DNA from: Planosporangium mesophilum
GTDB taxonomy: Bacteria > Actinomycetota > Actinomycetes > Mycobacteriales > Micromonosporaceae
Assembly (NCBI RefSeq): GCF_016863255.1
Contig: NZ_BOON01000021.1
Coordinates: 1-64,000 of the forward strand
DNA: 64,000 nucleotides
Direction: 5' to 3'
Position numbers and translations under genes: made by a program. Positions within the stretch are counted from its first letter, which is position 1; each line of letters starts with the position of its first letter. The notes beneath the pieces were generated by a model. That model was given only the letters and a program-made list of their open reading frames with translations. It made no database searches and had not been told where the DNA came from. Below are positions 53,031-62,246 of the stretch, one piece after another.

Positions 53031-53357
53031 CTAAGTCATGTCCGAGGACCCGCCACGTCTGCTGTCACGTGGCCGATATCTGACGAGACCGAGTGCGAGG
53101 AGCACGACCGCCAAGCCCACAAACGTCAACGCTGTCGCGGGTCCGAACACGCCGATGAGCCGTCCGAGGTACCCCACTGCGAGTAACAAGAAGAAGAGCC
53201 CACTGCAGAGGAACCACATCCCTGCATCGACTGGCCGCCTCCACCTCCGCTGGGCGAAGGGCGACATGCGGCCAGTCAGCAGGAGACGAACACCGCAGCT
53301 GGCAAAGACTAAACCGCCGACGCCCAACAGTATTTGGAACAGGTCTCGGGGGTCCAT
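53031..53357 (-). CDS. small three-helix membrane protein
   Basis: 108 aa from ATG 53357 (MDPRDLFQILLGVGG). Three hydrophobic helices at about residues 4-25, 43-65 and 68-90, then an Arg-rich C-terminus (RYRPRDSRRGG) that is likely cytoplasmic. Preceded by GGCAGG. Unknown function. Probably the last gene of island II before att copy C. Confidence 0.65.
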   Translation of the reverse strand: MDPRDLFQILLGVGGLVFASCGVRLLLTGRMSPFAQRRWRRPVDAGMWFLCSGLFFLLLAVGYLGRLIGVFGPATALTFVGLAVVLLALGLVRYRPRDSRRGGSSDMT

Positions 53358-53406
53358 AGACCTGCCTCTACCCCGGAGACCTGGCCGGCAACCAGGTCCG
53401 CTAGGC

Positions 53407-53450
53407 CGGCCGTCTTGGCGGTACAGCCATCGGTACCGCCAAGACGGCCG
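53407..53450. repeat. 18-bp perfect inverted repeat in island II
   Basis: Arms 53407-53424 and 53433-53450 (CGGCCGTCTTGGCGGTAC and complement) with an 8-base loop. A second stem GACCTGG/CCAGGTC lies at 53378-53398. Located between the small membrane protein promoter and att C. May be an operator, terminator or excision-related site. Confidence 0.5.
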
Positions 53451-53527
53451 ACCCGGGCCGACATCCCCAGACTCCGGCAGACGCTCTGAGGAGGGGAGCT
53501 TGCCTCCCACCATGCCGCCGCGATCTT

Positions 53528-53598
53528 CTCTTAATCCGCGGGTTCGGGGTTCGAGTCCCTGGCGGCGCGCCACAGGTAACAGGCCCTGAGCTGGCGTT
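53528..53598 (+). repeat. attachment-site repeat copy C (right end of island II)
   Basis: 71 bases match 39007-39077 with one mismatch; the identity covers the tRNA 3' half and 26 bases of downstream flank including the left arm of the tRNA terminator. After 53598 the sequence diverges. No 5' tRNA half is present. Marks the right end of island II. Confidence 0.85.
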
Positions 53599-53644
53599 AT
53601 GCGCCGATCAGGGACCGCGAACCCCTCTGAGGTGAAAAGGGTGC

Positions 53645-54433
53645 TTACCGCCGCCAGTGGTAGGGCGTCGTCGTCGACACCTTGACCAGACCGGAACGTT
53701 CGAGGATCGGGCGTGAGTACTCGGTCGAGTCGCTGTTGATGAGCGTCTTGCCCATACCGAGTGCCGAACGGGCCCGCGCGGCCGTCAACGCGCGGTAGAT
53801 CCCACGACCGCGCCACTCCTCACGGGTCGCGCCGCCCCAGATCCCGGCGAAGTTTGTCCCGCGCACCGGATCCAGCCGACCGGCGCTCACGATTCGCCCC
53901 TCAGCTTCGGCAACCCACAACTCCATCCCGTCATCGCGGGCCAGGCGGCGCAGGAGATCGTTCGCCCTATCATCGCTCACAGGGTCACCGAAGACCTCGT
54001 CTTGCATCGCAGTCATCGCGCGGACGTCTGCCTCCTCGGTGACCCGGCGCAGCGTCACCCCCTCGGGTAGCGGAACGTCGACGGCCAGCAGCCGTGCCTC
54101 GCCGAGCATGATCGACTCCGGCTCGCCGGCGACGAACCCGTTCTCCAGCAACGCCTCGTGCAATCCCGGCGCATGGTCGTGCCCACGGGTCTTCCACTCG
54201 ACCCGGCTGATCTCGGGGTCCGCCCGGTAGTGGGCGAGCACCTCTGGGACGAGCCGCCGGATTGTGTCGACGCCCGCCCCGCCGAGGTCGCGGTAGGTGA
54301 CAAAACCTCGACCACCAGCGAAGGTCACGAGGCGCAGCGGTCCGTGTCGGGTGATTGAGACCGCGCTGAGGGTCTCGGCATCAGTGCGAAGCTGCTCGTC
54401 ATAGGCCGCGAGGAGGTAAACGGGGTCGATCAT
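53645..54433 (-). CDS. GNAT family N-acetyltransferase
   Basis: 262 aa from ATG 54433 (MIDPVYLLAAYDEQ). Acetyl-CoA-binding motif A (R/Q-x-x-G-x-G/A) is seen as EEWRGRGIYRAL near residue 220, with SVVE/VSA-like strands before it and NSDSTEYSRPILERSGL after it. An N-terminal ~140 residues form a partner domain as in two-domain GNATs. Acceptor unknown. First chromosomal-type gene after att C. Confidence 0.85.
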   Translation of the reverse strand: MIDPVYLLAAYDEQLRTDAETLSAVSITRHGPLRLVTFAGGRGFVTYRDLGGAGVDTIRRLVPEVLAHYRADPEISRVEWKTRGHDHAPGLHEALLENGFVAGEPESIMLGEARLLAVDVPLPEGVTLRRVTEEADVRAMTAMQDEVFGDPVSDDRANDLLRRLARDDGMELWVAEAEGRIVSAGRLDPVRGTNFAGIWGGATREEWRGRGIYRALTAARARSALGMGKTLINSDSTEYSRPILERSGLVKVSTTTPYHWRR

Positions 54434-54592
54434 GCCCGTCACGGTGCAGTGGCGGGGCCGAGGGAGCAACCGGTTTTTGAGTCAGCCTCGGCCGACCAGA
54501 CCTGCCCTGGCACGAGAAAGCCGCTACCTCCGACCACGAGAAGATCCATACGCCCACGGTAAAGGGCCCCGCAAACTGCGAGCTATCCGTGT

Positions 54593-55031
54593 CGTAGCGG
54601 CCCGGCCAACGCTCGTACCGGTCGGTGACGGCGGCGCCCGCGAACCGGAGACCAACTCGTCTGTCGCGATTGGTGCGGCTGTTGCCGCGCGCTGTACAGG
54701 GGGCCACACGGCGTTGTGGCCAGACTTGGCGCGAGGTCGAGCAGATCGGGGTCGAGTGCAGTTCGTCATCGATGATCGCTGACGGTGCGCCGTGGGTGGC
54801 GAGGGCAGTAGCTATCTGCTGGGCGATCCTGGCCGGCAGGGTGGCGGCGGGTGCCAGCGGTATCAGCACGGGCAGCAGCGTTGTCTCGTTGACCAGCAAG
54901 GCGACCTGGGGCTTCGAGAACAGTGCGGTCGCGTACCACTCGCCCAACAGCATTATCGACTGCTCGCCGTCTTGTAGGGCCGGCGGACCGATGCGTTGGA
55001 GCAGTTTCTGCGTCGCGCGCAGGATGAGCAC
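54593..55031 (-). pseudogene. DUF6933-like protein broken by frameshift and deletion
   Basis: GTG 55031 begins LRATQKLLQRIGPPALQDGEQ, GEWYATALFSKPQVALLVNE and LARIAQQIATALATHGAPSA as in an otherwise conserved small actinobacterial family. After IIDDEL (about 54755) the frame degenerates, while the next frame supplies LLDLAPSLATTPCGPLY, the family C-terminal block, ending at TAG 54593-54595. About 35 residues between the two blocks are missing. Family name is from memory. Confidence 0.6.
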
Positions 55032-55139
55032 GCGGTAATCCTGCCCGGGACTTTGTGGCGAAGGCGACCTCTCAGCCGCAGAGCGGGAAGGGCGGGCGCG
55101 CAGGTCGACGCCGTGCCGCCGCCTTCGTTGAAACCAAAG

Positions 55140-55172
55140 AAAGAGGGCCGGGGCAATGCCCGGCCCTCTTCT
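55140..55172 (-). terminator. HU gene terminator
   Basis: A GC stem AGAGGGCCGGG / CCCGGCCCTCT with a 6-base loop is followed on the minus strand by TTTCTTTGG. Good intrinsic terminator for the HU gene. Confidence 0.8.
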
Positions 55173-55183
55173 CGCGGTAGTGG

Positions 55184-55996
55184 TCAGCGCTCCTTCGCGG
55201 CCGCAGCGCGCTTCGGGGCGGGCGCCTTCTTGGCGGTGGTAGCCCGAGCGGACGCCGGCTTGCGGGCCGGCGTCGCCGCAACCCTGGTGACCTTGGTCGC
55301 GGCCTTGGCGACCGACTTCGCCGGCGTGGCCTTGGCCGCCGCCTTCTTGGCCGGAGCAGGCTTGGCGACCGACTTGACCGGCGCGGCCTTGCGCGCCGAC
55401 TTCGCGGGCACGGACTTGGTGGCCCGGGTGGTGGTCGCCTTGGCCGCCGCCTTCTTGGCCGGAGCAGCTTTGGAAGCGGTCTTGGTCGCGGTGACCTTGG
55501 TGGCCCGAGTGGCGGTCGCCTTGGCGGTCGCCTTGGCAGCCGCCTTGGCCGGCGCGGCCTTGGCGGCGGTGGTCTTGGTCGAGGTCGCCTTCGCGGCGGC
55601 CTTCGAGGCAGGCGTGGCCTTGGCGGCAGGCGTGGCCTTGGCGGCCGTCTTGGTCGCGGGGGCGGCCTTGGCAGCGGTCTTCTTGGCAGCGGTCTTCTTG
55701 GCAGTGGCCGCCTTCGGCAGCTTGCCGCTGGCCACCAGTTCACGGAAGCCCGTGCCCGGCCGGAAAGCCGGAACGTTGGTCTTCTTGACCTTCACGGTTG
55801 CGCCGGTGCGCGGGTTGCGCGCCGTGCGAGCGGCACGAGCCTTCTTTTCGAAGACGCCAAAGCCGGTGATGGCAACCTTGTCGCCCTTGGTGACGGCGTG
55901 CTGGATCTCGGTCAGCACGGCGTCGAGCGCCTGCGTCGCCGCACGCTTGTCACCGAGGCGGGCCGATAGCGCTTCGATGAGCTCGGCTTTGTTCAC
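55184..55996 (-). CDS. HU-family nucleoid protein with long Lys/Ala/Pro tail
   Basis: 270 aa. Residues 1-95 are a standard HU fold with the DNA-binding arm signature [18 protein letters not shown] and [10 protein letters not shown]. The tail (96-270) has many AKKAA, PAKK, TKTA and ATRATK units, the histone-H1-like actinobacterial HupB type, here longer than in mycobacteria (about 214 aa total there). Bends and compacts DNA. A hub for acetylation of tail lysines in relatives. Confidence 0.95.
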   Translation of the reverse strand: MNKAELIEALSARLGDKRAATQALDAVLTEIQHAVTKGDKVAITGFGVFEKKARAARTARNPRTGATVKVKKTNVPAFRPGTGFRELVASGKLPKAATAKKTAAKKTAAKAAPATKTAAKATPAAKATPASKAAAKATSTKTTAAKAAPAKAAAKATAKATATRATKVTATKTASKAAPAKKAAAKATTTRATKSVPAKSARKAAPVKSVAKPAPAKKAAAKATPAKSVAKAATKVTRVAATPARKPASARATTAKKAPAPKRAAAAKER

Positions 55997-55999
55997 GAT

Positions 56000-56350
56000 T
56001 TCCTCCTGTATCTGGACTCTGTGCGAGTCCGTCTACGCGCCACATCGGTTCCGGCTGCGGGGATACAAGAAATTTCGGAAATTGAAGTCGTTTCGGTACA
56101 ACAGATTCGGGCGGCGGCCAAAATCGATGCCGTTGCGCCGCTTGCGAAACCGCGTGGCCGAGCCGCCCGGTCGCTCCCAGGATGACGACGGCCTGGCTCA
56201 ACGTAGACGGTCACTCGTCCTCACGGCGGCCGCGCGGTTGCCCCGCTCGGTGCCCGAAATCAGGACGTGATCGAGCGGCCGGATCGATAGGGTGCCCGTG
56301 TCACATCCCGCGATTCGAGCTTCATCAATCCTGGAAGGGAAGGCATTCGG
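56000..56350. promoter_or_regulatory. promoter region of the HU gene and argS
   Basis: 351 bp between divergent genes. An AT-rich block at 56060-56110 contains the perfect palindrome AATTTCGGAAATT (56071-56083), unusual in this GC-rich genome, and a TTGTAT element read on the minus strand that could be an HU -10. No T-box or other leader was found for argS. Confidence 0.5.
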
Positions 56351-58096
56351 GTGACCGACGTCGTTGCAACCAAGAACCTGGTGGAAACCGCCGTCTCTGC
56401 GGCGATGGCCCAGGTCCTGCCGGCCGAACTGGCCGGTGGCGATCCCTTGGTGCGACGATCCGAGCACGCCGACTTCCAGTCCAATGTCGCCCTCGCGCTC
56501 GCCAAGCAGGCCAAGCGCCCGCCGCGCGAGATCGCCCAGGCGGTAGCCGATGCCATAGACGCCCACGCTGTCTCGGCGACGACGTCCGGGCCGGGGTTTC
56601 TCAACCTGACGGTTCCCGACGCGACGCTCTGGGAGCGGATCGGTGAGCGAGTGAACGCCGATCGGCTCGGCATTGGCACGCCGCTGACCGGTGAACGCAT
56701 GGTGATCGACTACTCGGCGCCCAACATCGCCAAGGAGATGCACGTCGGGCACCTACGCACCACGATCATCGGTGACGCGCTCGCCCGCATCCTCGGCTTC
56801 CTGGGCGCCGACGTCGTGCGGCAGAACCACCTCGGCGACTGGGGCACCCAGTTCGGCATGCTCATCCAGTACATCGACGAGCACCCGGAGCTGCCCTGGC
56901 GCCACCAGGGCGGTGACGTGTCCACCCTCGACGCCCTGTACCGCGCGGCCCGCGCCCAGTTCGACGCCGATCTCGGGTTCGCCGACCGGGCCCGCTCCCG
57001 CGTGGTCGCGCTGCAGTCCGGGGACGCCGCCACCCTCGCCGTCTGGCGCGAGCTCGTCGCGGAGTCCGAACTCGCCTTCCAGGCCCTCTACGACCGCCTG
57101 GGTGTGCTGCTCACTCCGGCTGACTCGGCGGGGGAGTCCACGTACAACCTGTTCCTGGCCGACGTGGTCGAAGAACTGGTCGCCGCAGGGATCGTGGTCG
57201 AAAGCGACGGCGCGCTGTGCGTGTTCTTCGACGACATCACCGGCCCCGACGGCGACCGGGTGCCACTCATCGTGCGCAAGTCCGACGGCGGGTTCGGCTA
57301 CGCCGCCACCGACCTCGCCACCATCCGGTACCGGATCCGGGATCTCAAGGCCACGCGAATCCTCTATGTTGTCGACGCCCGGCAGGCCATGCATTTCCGC
57401 ATGGTCTTCGCCACGGCCCGGCGGGCCGGGTGGCTGACCGATGACGTCCACGCGGTCCACGTACCCTTCGGCACGGTCCTGGCCGCAGACGGCCGGCCGT
57501 TCAAGACCCGCTCCGGCGGCACGGTCCGGCTGAGCGAACTGCTCGACGCAGCCGTAGGCCGGGCCCGTGACGTCATCTCCGAGAAGGCGCACGGCCTGGC
57601 CCCGGACGAACTCGAACACGTCGTCCAGGCCGCTGGCATCGGCGCGGTCAAGTACGCCGACCTGTCCACGTCCCGCACCAAGGACTACACCTTCGACGTC
57701 GACCGGATGGTGTCGTTCACCGGCAACACCGGCGTCTACCTGCAGTACGCCCACGTCCGGACCCGGTCGATCCTGGCGAAGCTGCCCGAGGGCGCGGCCC
57801 TGGCGGCGGTGGATACGACGCTGCCGCTGCACCCGGCCGAGCGGGCGCTGGCGCTGGCTCTAGACGACTTCGCCGACACGCTGGCCGACGTCGCCGACAC
57901 CCTCGAACCCCACCGCCTGTGCGGATACCTGTTCGCGCTGGCCAAGGCCTACACCGACTTCTTCGAGTCATGCCCGGTGCTGCGCGCCGAGACTGCCGCG
58001 CAGCGCGGCAACCGGGTGGCGCTGTGCCGCCTGACCGGCCGTACCCTCGCGACCGGTCTCCACCTGCTCGGCATCGAAGCGCCGCAACGCCTGTGA
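56351..58096 (+). CDS. argS: arginine-tRNA ligase
   Basis: 581 aa from GTG 56351. Charges tRNA-Arg. N-terminal Add1 domain (about 1-110), the class I HIGH signature in the arginyl form APNIAKEMHVGHLRTT, the KMSKS-region equivalent KTRSGGTVRL, and the C-terminal DALR anticodon domain (from GNTGVYLQYAHVRTRSI). Normal size for a bacterial ArgRS. No ribosome binding site of strength is visible, but the start keeps the family N-terminus. Confidence 0.95.
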   Translation: MTDVVATKNLVETAVSAAMAQVLPAELAGGDPLVRRSEHADFQSNVALALAKQAKRPPREIAQAVADAIDAHAVSATTSGPGFLNLTVPDATLWERIGERVNADRLGIGTPLTGERMVIDYSAPNIAKEMHVGHLRTTIIGDALARILGFLGADVVRQNHLGDWGTQFGMLIQYIDEHPELPWRHQGGDVSTLDALYRAARAQFDADLGFADRARSRVVALQSGDAATLAVWRELVAESELAFQALYDRLGVLLTPADSAGESTYNLFLADVVEELVAAGIVVESDGALCVFFDDITGPDGDRVPLIVRKSDGGFGYAATDLATIRYRIRDLKATRILYVVDARQAMHFRMVFATARRAGWLTDDVHAVHVPFGTVLAADGRPFKTRSGGTVRLSELLDAAVGRARDVISEKAHGLAPDELEHVVQAAGIGAVKYADLSTSRTKDYTFDVDRMVSFTGNTGVYLQYAHVRTRSILAKLPEGAALAAVDTTLPLHPAERALALALDDFADTLADVADTLEPHRLCGYLFALAKAYTDFFESCPVLRAETAAQRGNRVALCRLTGRTLATGLHLLGIEAPQRL

Positions 58097-58149
58097 CGGC
58101 CACCGACACGGGTAACGGGAACGCCTGCCGCTGGGAGTCCCAGGCCGGG

Positions 58150-58183
58150 TGAGTCGGGTACCTGCGCTCGTACCGGCTCACTT
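58150..58183 (+). terminator. possible argS terminator
   Basis: GTGAGTCGGGTAC pairs with GTACCGGCTCAC across an 8-base loop with minor bulges, about 55 bases after the argS stop. Confidence 0.4.
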
Positions 58184-58297
58184 GCCACTTCCACGCCGGT
58201 GTACCCCGGATCGGCGGCTCAAGAACCCCGGGCCAGGGACGTGGACGTTGTCCTGAGCAAGGTAGACCAGTCGGAGCCAGGCCAGGGAGCCGTACCG

Positions 58298-59149
58298 TCA
58301 GAAGAGCGTCAGGGGCCCGACCGGCTCCGGCTCGGGTAGCGCCTCCAGTTCGGGCAGGCGCGCCCGCACGTCGTCGTGGAAGCGACGGGCGAGCATCGGC
58401 GCATCGGCGTTGTCCGGCGTGTGGATGAACACGGTCGGCGAGCGGCCCTCGCGCAGCCACTCGACGGTGACGTCGATCCAGCGCTGCCACCCCTGGATCG
58501 TCCGTTCGGGGTCGTCACGGCCGAGGTAGCGGACGACCGGCCGGTCGGTCAGCGCGAGCGTCCGGAGCGGGGTGCGTGGCTTCTTGGCCCACGCGTCCCG
58601 CTCCGCGTCAGAAGTCGGAGGGCTTTGGAAGATGACGGTCGTATCGAACGGAACCCACTCGGCGTCCGCGCCGGCGAGCACCCCTTCGAGGAGGCGTGTC
58701 GAACGCGGGTCGTCGAAGAACGCGGGGTGACGGACCTCCACGGCGTACCGGTGAGCAGCGGGGAGCCGGCGCAGGAAGCGGGCGAGCGCGGGGACGTCGG
58801 AGGGCGCGAACGATCCGGGCAGCTGGATCCAGAGGGCATGGGCCCGCGGGCCGAGCGGCTCGATCGCGTCCAGGAAGCCACGAACCTCCTCGTCGGCGCC
58901 GGTGAGACGGCGCTCGTGCGTGATGCGCTTCGGCAACTTGACCACGAGCCGGAAGTCGGGGTCGGTCTGCCGTGCCCACGACGCCACAGTCGTCCGGTCC
59001 GGCGTCGCGTAGAACGTCGTGTTGCCCTCGACCGCGTTGCACCAGCCGGCGTAGGACCGCAGCCGCTCGTCGGACGGCAGCGGGTGCGGCAGGAACCGCC
59101 CCTGCCAGGATTTGAGCGTCCACATCGCACATCCGACATGCAGACGCAT
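58298..59149 (-). CDS. DUF72 domain protein
   Basis: 283 aa from ATG 59149 (MRLHVGCAMWTLKSWQG). TIM-barrel DUF72 hallmarks: VGCAMW, FYATPDRTTVASWA, FRLVVKLPKRITHER, and VEVRHPAFF near residue 175. Cytoplasmic, function not established; some members relate to metabolism of sugars or DNA, which the sequence cannot decide. Divergent from the ABC exporter. Confidence 0.9.
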   Translation of the reverse strand: MRLHVGCAMWTLKSWQGRFLPHPLPSDERLRSYAGWCNAVEGNTTFYATPDRTTVASWARQTDPDFRLVVKLPKRITHERRLTGADEEVRGFLDAIEPLGPRAHALWIQLPGSFAPSDVPALARFLRRLPAAHRYAVEVRHPAFFDDPRSTRLLEGVLAGADAEWVPFDTTVIFQSPPTSDAERDAWAKKPRTPLRTLALTDRPVVRYLGRDDPERTIQGWQRWIDVTVEWLREGRSPTVFIHTPDNADAPMLARRFHDDVRARLPELEALPEPEPVGPLTLF

Positions 59150-59319
59150 GATCACGCCCCTTCTCCGCGTTTCGCCGGCGGCGCCAACGGTACTGCCTGC
59201 GACTGCCGCCGGGTCAGGTCGTGGCCAGCGCCTCGGTCGGGGGTAGCTGGGCCGCGGATCGCCGGATACAGCCCGGCGACGCTGTTGACCGATCGTGGCC
59301 GGAGGCTCCATGTCCCCCC

Positions 59320-59331
59320 TGACAGATGTCA
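59320..59331. promoter_or_regulatory. TGACA-GA-TGTCA inverted repeat before the ABC genes
   Basis: A 12-base inverted repeat lies between the DUF72 gene and the ABC-two-component cluster, 61 bases before the preferred ATPase start. Could be a site for the downstream NarL-type regulator; weak evidence. Confidence 0.35.
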
Positions 59332-59391
59332 CGGCGCGGACGTGACGAGCGGACGACCGACGTACGGCCCGGGTTCACCACGATCGAGTAC

Positions 59392-60342
59392 ATGATCCTC
59401 ACCGCTGATGCCGGGTCAGCCGCCCGGCACTCCGAGCACCTCGCCGTCGACCTGGACCGCTTGGTCAAACGCTTCGGCGCGGTGACCGCCGTCAACGGGG
59501 TCAGCCTGCAGATCCGTCCCGGCGAGGTCGTCGCCCTACTCGGCCCGAACGGCGCCGGCAAGACCAGCACCATCGACATCCTGCTCGGCCTCTCGACACC
59601 GACCGGGGGACAGGCCCGGGTGTACGGTCGTCCGCCCCATGAGGCGGTCGCGCTGGGCCTCGTCTCCGCCGTCATGCAGACCGGCGGGCTGCTCAAGGAC
59701 TACACGATCGAGGAGACCGTCAGGCTGACCGCGACCCTGTTCGGCCGCGGCGCCGACGCGGCCGACGAGGCGCTCGAGCGCGCCGGAATAGCCGACATCC
59801 GCAGCCGCTTCGTCGGCAAGTGCTCCGGCGGTCAGCAGCAGCGGCTGCGCTTCGCCATGGCGCTGGTACCGGACCCGGAGCTGCTGATCCTGGACGAACC
59901 CACGACCGGCATGGACGTCGGTGGCCGGCACGACTTCTGGAGCGCGATCCGGGAGGACGCCCGCTCCGGCCGTACCGTCATCTTCGCTACCCACTACCTC
60001 GAGGAGGCCGACGCGTACGCGGACCGGGTGGTGTTCATCCGGCGCGGCGAGGTGGTCGCCGACGGTACCGCCGCCGAAGTGAAGGCGCTGGCCAGCGGCC
60101 GTACGGTACGGGCCACGCTGCGGGGCGCGGACGAGGCCGCACTGCGCGGGCTTCCCGGCGTCGACTCCGTGGACGTCCGCGGCGACACCGTCGTCGTGCA
60201 GGCCCGCGACGCCGACGCGGTCGCCCGGCACCTGCTGACCCGTACCGACGCCCGCGACCTGGAGATCACCGCCCGCAACCTGGAACAGGCCTTCCTCGCC
60301 CTGACCGGAGACGACGCCACCGACAACGGGAGCAACCGATGA
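59392..60342 (+). CDS. ABC transporter ATP-binding protein (ABC-2 exporter type)
   Basis: 316 aa from ATG 59392; ATG 59326 would add 22 residues. No ribosome binding site is evident at either. Walker A GPNGAGKTS, Q-loop VMQTGGLLKD, signature CSGGQQQRL, Walker B LLILDEPTTGMD, and H-loop ATHYLEEADAYADRV are complete. A C-terminal ~70-residue domain follows. Drives the permease that overlaps its stop by four bases. Confidence 0.9.
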   Translation: MILTADAGSAARHSEHLAVDLDRLVKRFGAVTAVNGVSLQIRPGEVVALLGPNGAGKTSTIDILLGLSTPTGGQARVYGRPPHEAVALGLVSAVMQTGGLLKDYTIEETVRLTATLFGRGADAADEALERAGIADIRSRFVGKCSGGQQQRLRFAMALVPDPELLILDEPTTGMDVGGRHDFWSAIREDARSGRTVIFATHYLEEADAYADRVVFIRRGEVVADGTAAEVKALASGRTVRATLRGADEAALRGLPGVDSVDVRGDTVVVQARDADAVARHLLTRTDARDLEITARNLEQAFLALTGDDATDNGSNR

Positions 60343-61118
60343 CCGCCGCCACGCCCGCCCGCACCCTGCCGCCGCTGGGCGGATTCTCGCCCACCGTGGT
60401 TGGCCTGGAGCTGCGCCGCATGCTCCGCAACCGGCGCACGGTGATCTTCATGTTCGTCATGCCGGCCGTGCTGTTACTGCTGTTCGCCAACAACGCCAAG
60501 TACCGGAGTACCAGTGTGGGCGGCGGCAACATCACCGGCTACGTCATGGTCAGCATGGCCGTCTACGGGGCCATGCTCGCCACCACCAGTGGCGGCGCCA
60601 TGGTCTCCGTGGAGCGCGCGGCCGGCTGGAGCAGGCAACTGCGGCTCACGCCATTGCGCCCGGCGGCGTACATCGCGGTCAAGCTCGTCCTGGCGATGAC
60701 GACCGGGCTGGTCTCGGTGATCGTCGCGTTCGCCGTCGGCGGTGCGATCGGCGCGCAGCTGCCCCTCCACGCGTGGATCGAGTGCGGTCTGCTGGCCTGG
60801 GTCTGCGCGCTGGTCTTCGCCGCGTTCGGCCTGTTCATGGGGTACCTGCTGCCGAGCGAGAACGTCATGCAGATTCTCGGTCCGGTCCTGGGCGTGCTGT
60901 CGTTCGCGGGCGGCCTGTTCGTCCCGGTGGACCAGCTCGGCCACGTCTTCGCGACGATCGCCAGGTTCACCCCCGTGTACGGGGTCGGCGAGATCGCCCG
61001 TTATCCGCTGGTCCACGACGGCTCGCTGTGGCTGGGCGTACTCAACGTGGTGGCCTGGACATCGGTGTTCGCCACCGGCGCGGTCTGGCGGTTCCGCCGC
61101 GACACCGCCCGGGTCTGA
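60339..61118 (+). CDS. ABC-2 type permease
   Basis: 259 aa, ATG overlapping the ATPase stop. Six hydrophobic helices, with N-terminal LELRRMLRNRRTVIFMFVMPAVLLLL and the exporter hallmark MVSVERAAGWSRQLRLTPLRP between them. Forms a pump with the ATPase, likely for a drug or antibiotic-like substrate that the following two-component pair senses; substrate inferred only by analogy. Confidence 0.9.
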   Translation: MTAATPARTLPPLGGFSPTVVGLELRRMLRNRRTVIFMFVMPAVLLLLFANNAKYRSTSVGGGNITGYVMVSMAVYGAMLATTSGGAMVSVERAAGWSRQLRLTPLRPAAYIAVKLVLAMTTGLVSVIVAFAVGGAIGAQLPLHAWIECGLLAWVCALVFAAFGLFMGYLLPSENVMQILGPVLGVLSFAGGLFVPVDQLGHVFATIARFTPVYGVGEIARYPLVHDGSLWLGVLNVVAWTSVFATGAVWRFRRDTARV

Positions 61119-61139
61119 ACGATCGGTACCGTTCCCACC

Positions 61140-62246
61140 ATGAGCGACTCCGAGCTCAGGGGCGCCCGATTCGGGTGGATCTTCGCCGCCGTGTGGCTGG
61201 TCTACCTCATCGGCACCCTGTCCGCGCTGCTGGCGCGGCCGGACGGGTGGCAGCGTGACGTGGGGCTGGTGGCGCTGGCCGGGTTCGCGGTGCTGTACCT
61301 CGTCGTGGTCAAGATGGCGCGGCGGGTCCGCTACGCCCTTGCGTCGGATCCGCGGCCGGACGTGGCGCGGATCTGGCTCGGGCTCGTCGCGATGGTCGTG
61401 CTCGCCGCGCTCCAGGTACCGGGCGCCGGACACCATGCCCTCTCGTGCCTGGTGTACGTCGCGGCCTTCGCGATGGTCAGCCTGCCGCTGCGGCAGGCGG
61501 TACCGGTGGCGGCGGTGCTGGCCGTCGTCGGGGAGGCCGCGCCCCAGCTCGTAGCGGGCTGGGAGGACAAGGGCTACGGGCTTGCGGCACTGCTCGGCTC
61601 GCTGGCAGCCTGGGGCGTTCGAGCGGCCAGCGAACGGCAGCGCCGCCTCGTGCAGGCGCAGAAGGAGCTGGCGGCGTTAGCCGTGACGAACGAACGCGCC
61701 CGCATCGCCGCCGACCTGCACGACATCCTCGGTCACTCGCTCACCGTGGTGACGGTCAAGGCGGAGCTGGCACAGCGACTGCTCGACGTGGACCTCGACA
61801 AGGCCCGCGCCGAACTGAGTGACCTGGAGCTGCGGGCCCGCGACGCGCTCGCCGACGTACGGGCGACGGCCATGGGCGTACGCGGCATCTCCCTGCCGGG
61901 GGAGATCGCCGCCGCCCGCTCCGCGCTCGCGGCCGCGAACGTGACCGCGGAGCTCCCCGGCGCCGCGGAGGAGGTGCCCAGCCGGTTCCGGGAGCTGTTC
62001 GCCTGGACGATCCGCGAGGCGGTCACGAACGTCGTGCGGCACAGCCGGGCCACCCGGTGCGAGGTCCGGCTCAGTGCCCACAGCGTGGAGATCGTCGACG
62101 ACGGTGTCGGCCCCGACCCCGCGGCATCCGACGGGCAGGGCCTGATCGGCCTGCGCCGGCGCGCGGAGGCGCTCGGTGCCAGCCTGAGCGCCGGTCGCCG
62201 CGACGGCCAGCCCGGGTTCCGGGTACGGGTGGAGGTGCCTTCATGA
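61140..62246 (+). CDS. DesK/NarX-type sensor histidine kinase
   Basis: 368 aa. Six predicted helices at residues 10-150, a HisKA_3 dimerisation box with phospho-acceptor His in ARIAADLHDILGHSLTVVTV (near 195), and an HATPase domain (TIREAVTNVVRHSRATRCEV, then DDGVGPDP). Autophosphorylates and passes phosphate to the overlapping response regulator. Membrane-embedded sensing without a large extracellular domain, typical of BceS/LiaS-like cell-envelope sensors. Confidence 0.92.
   Translation: MSDSELRGARFGWIFAAVWLVYLIGTLSALLARPDGWQRDVGLVALAGFAVLYLVVVKMARRVRYALASDPRPDVARIWLGLVAMVVLAALQVPGAGHHALSCLVYVAAFAMVSLPLRQAVPVAAVLAVVGEAAPQLVAGWEDKGYGLAALLGSLAAWGVRAASERQRRLVQAQKELAALAVTNERARIAADLHDILGHSLTVVTVKAELAQRLLDVDLDKARAELSDLELRARDALADVRATAMGVRGISLPGEIAAARSALAAANVTAELPGAAEEVPSRFRELFAWTIREAVTNVVRHSRATRCEVRLSAHSVEIVDDGVGPDPAASDGQGLIGLRRRAEALGASLSAGRRDGQPGFRVRVEVPS

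Noticed and set aside
58376-59395. 339-codon plus-strand frame opposite the DUF72 gene
   Set aside because: Shadow of DUF72; no start signals and arginine-rich low complexity.
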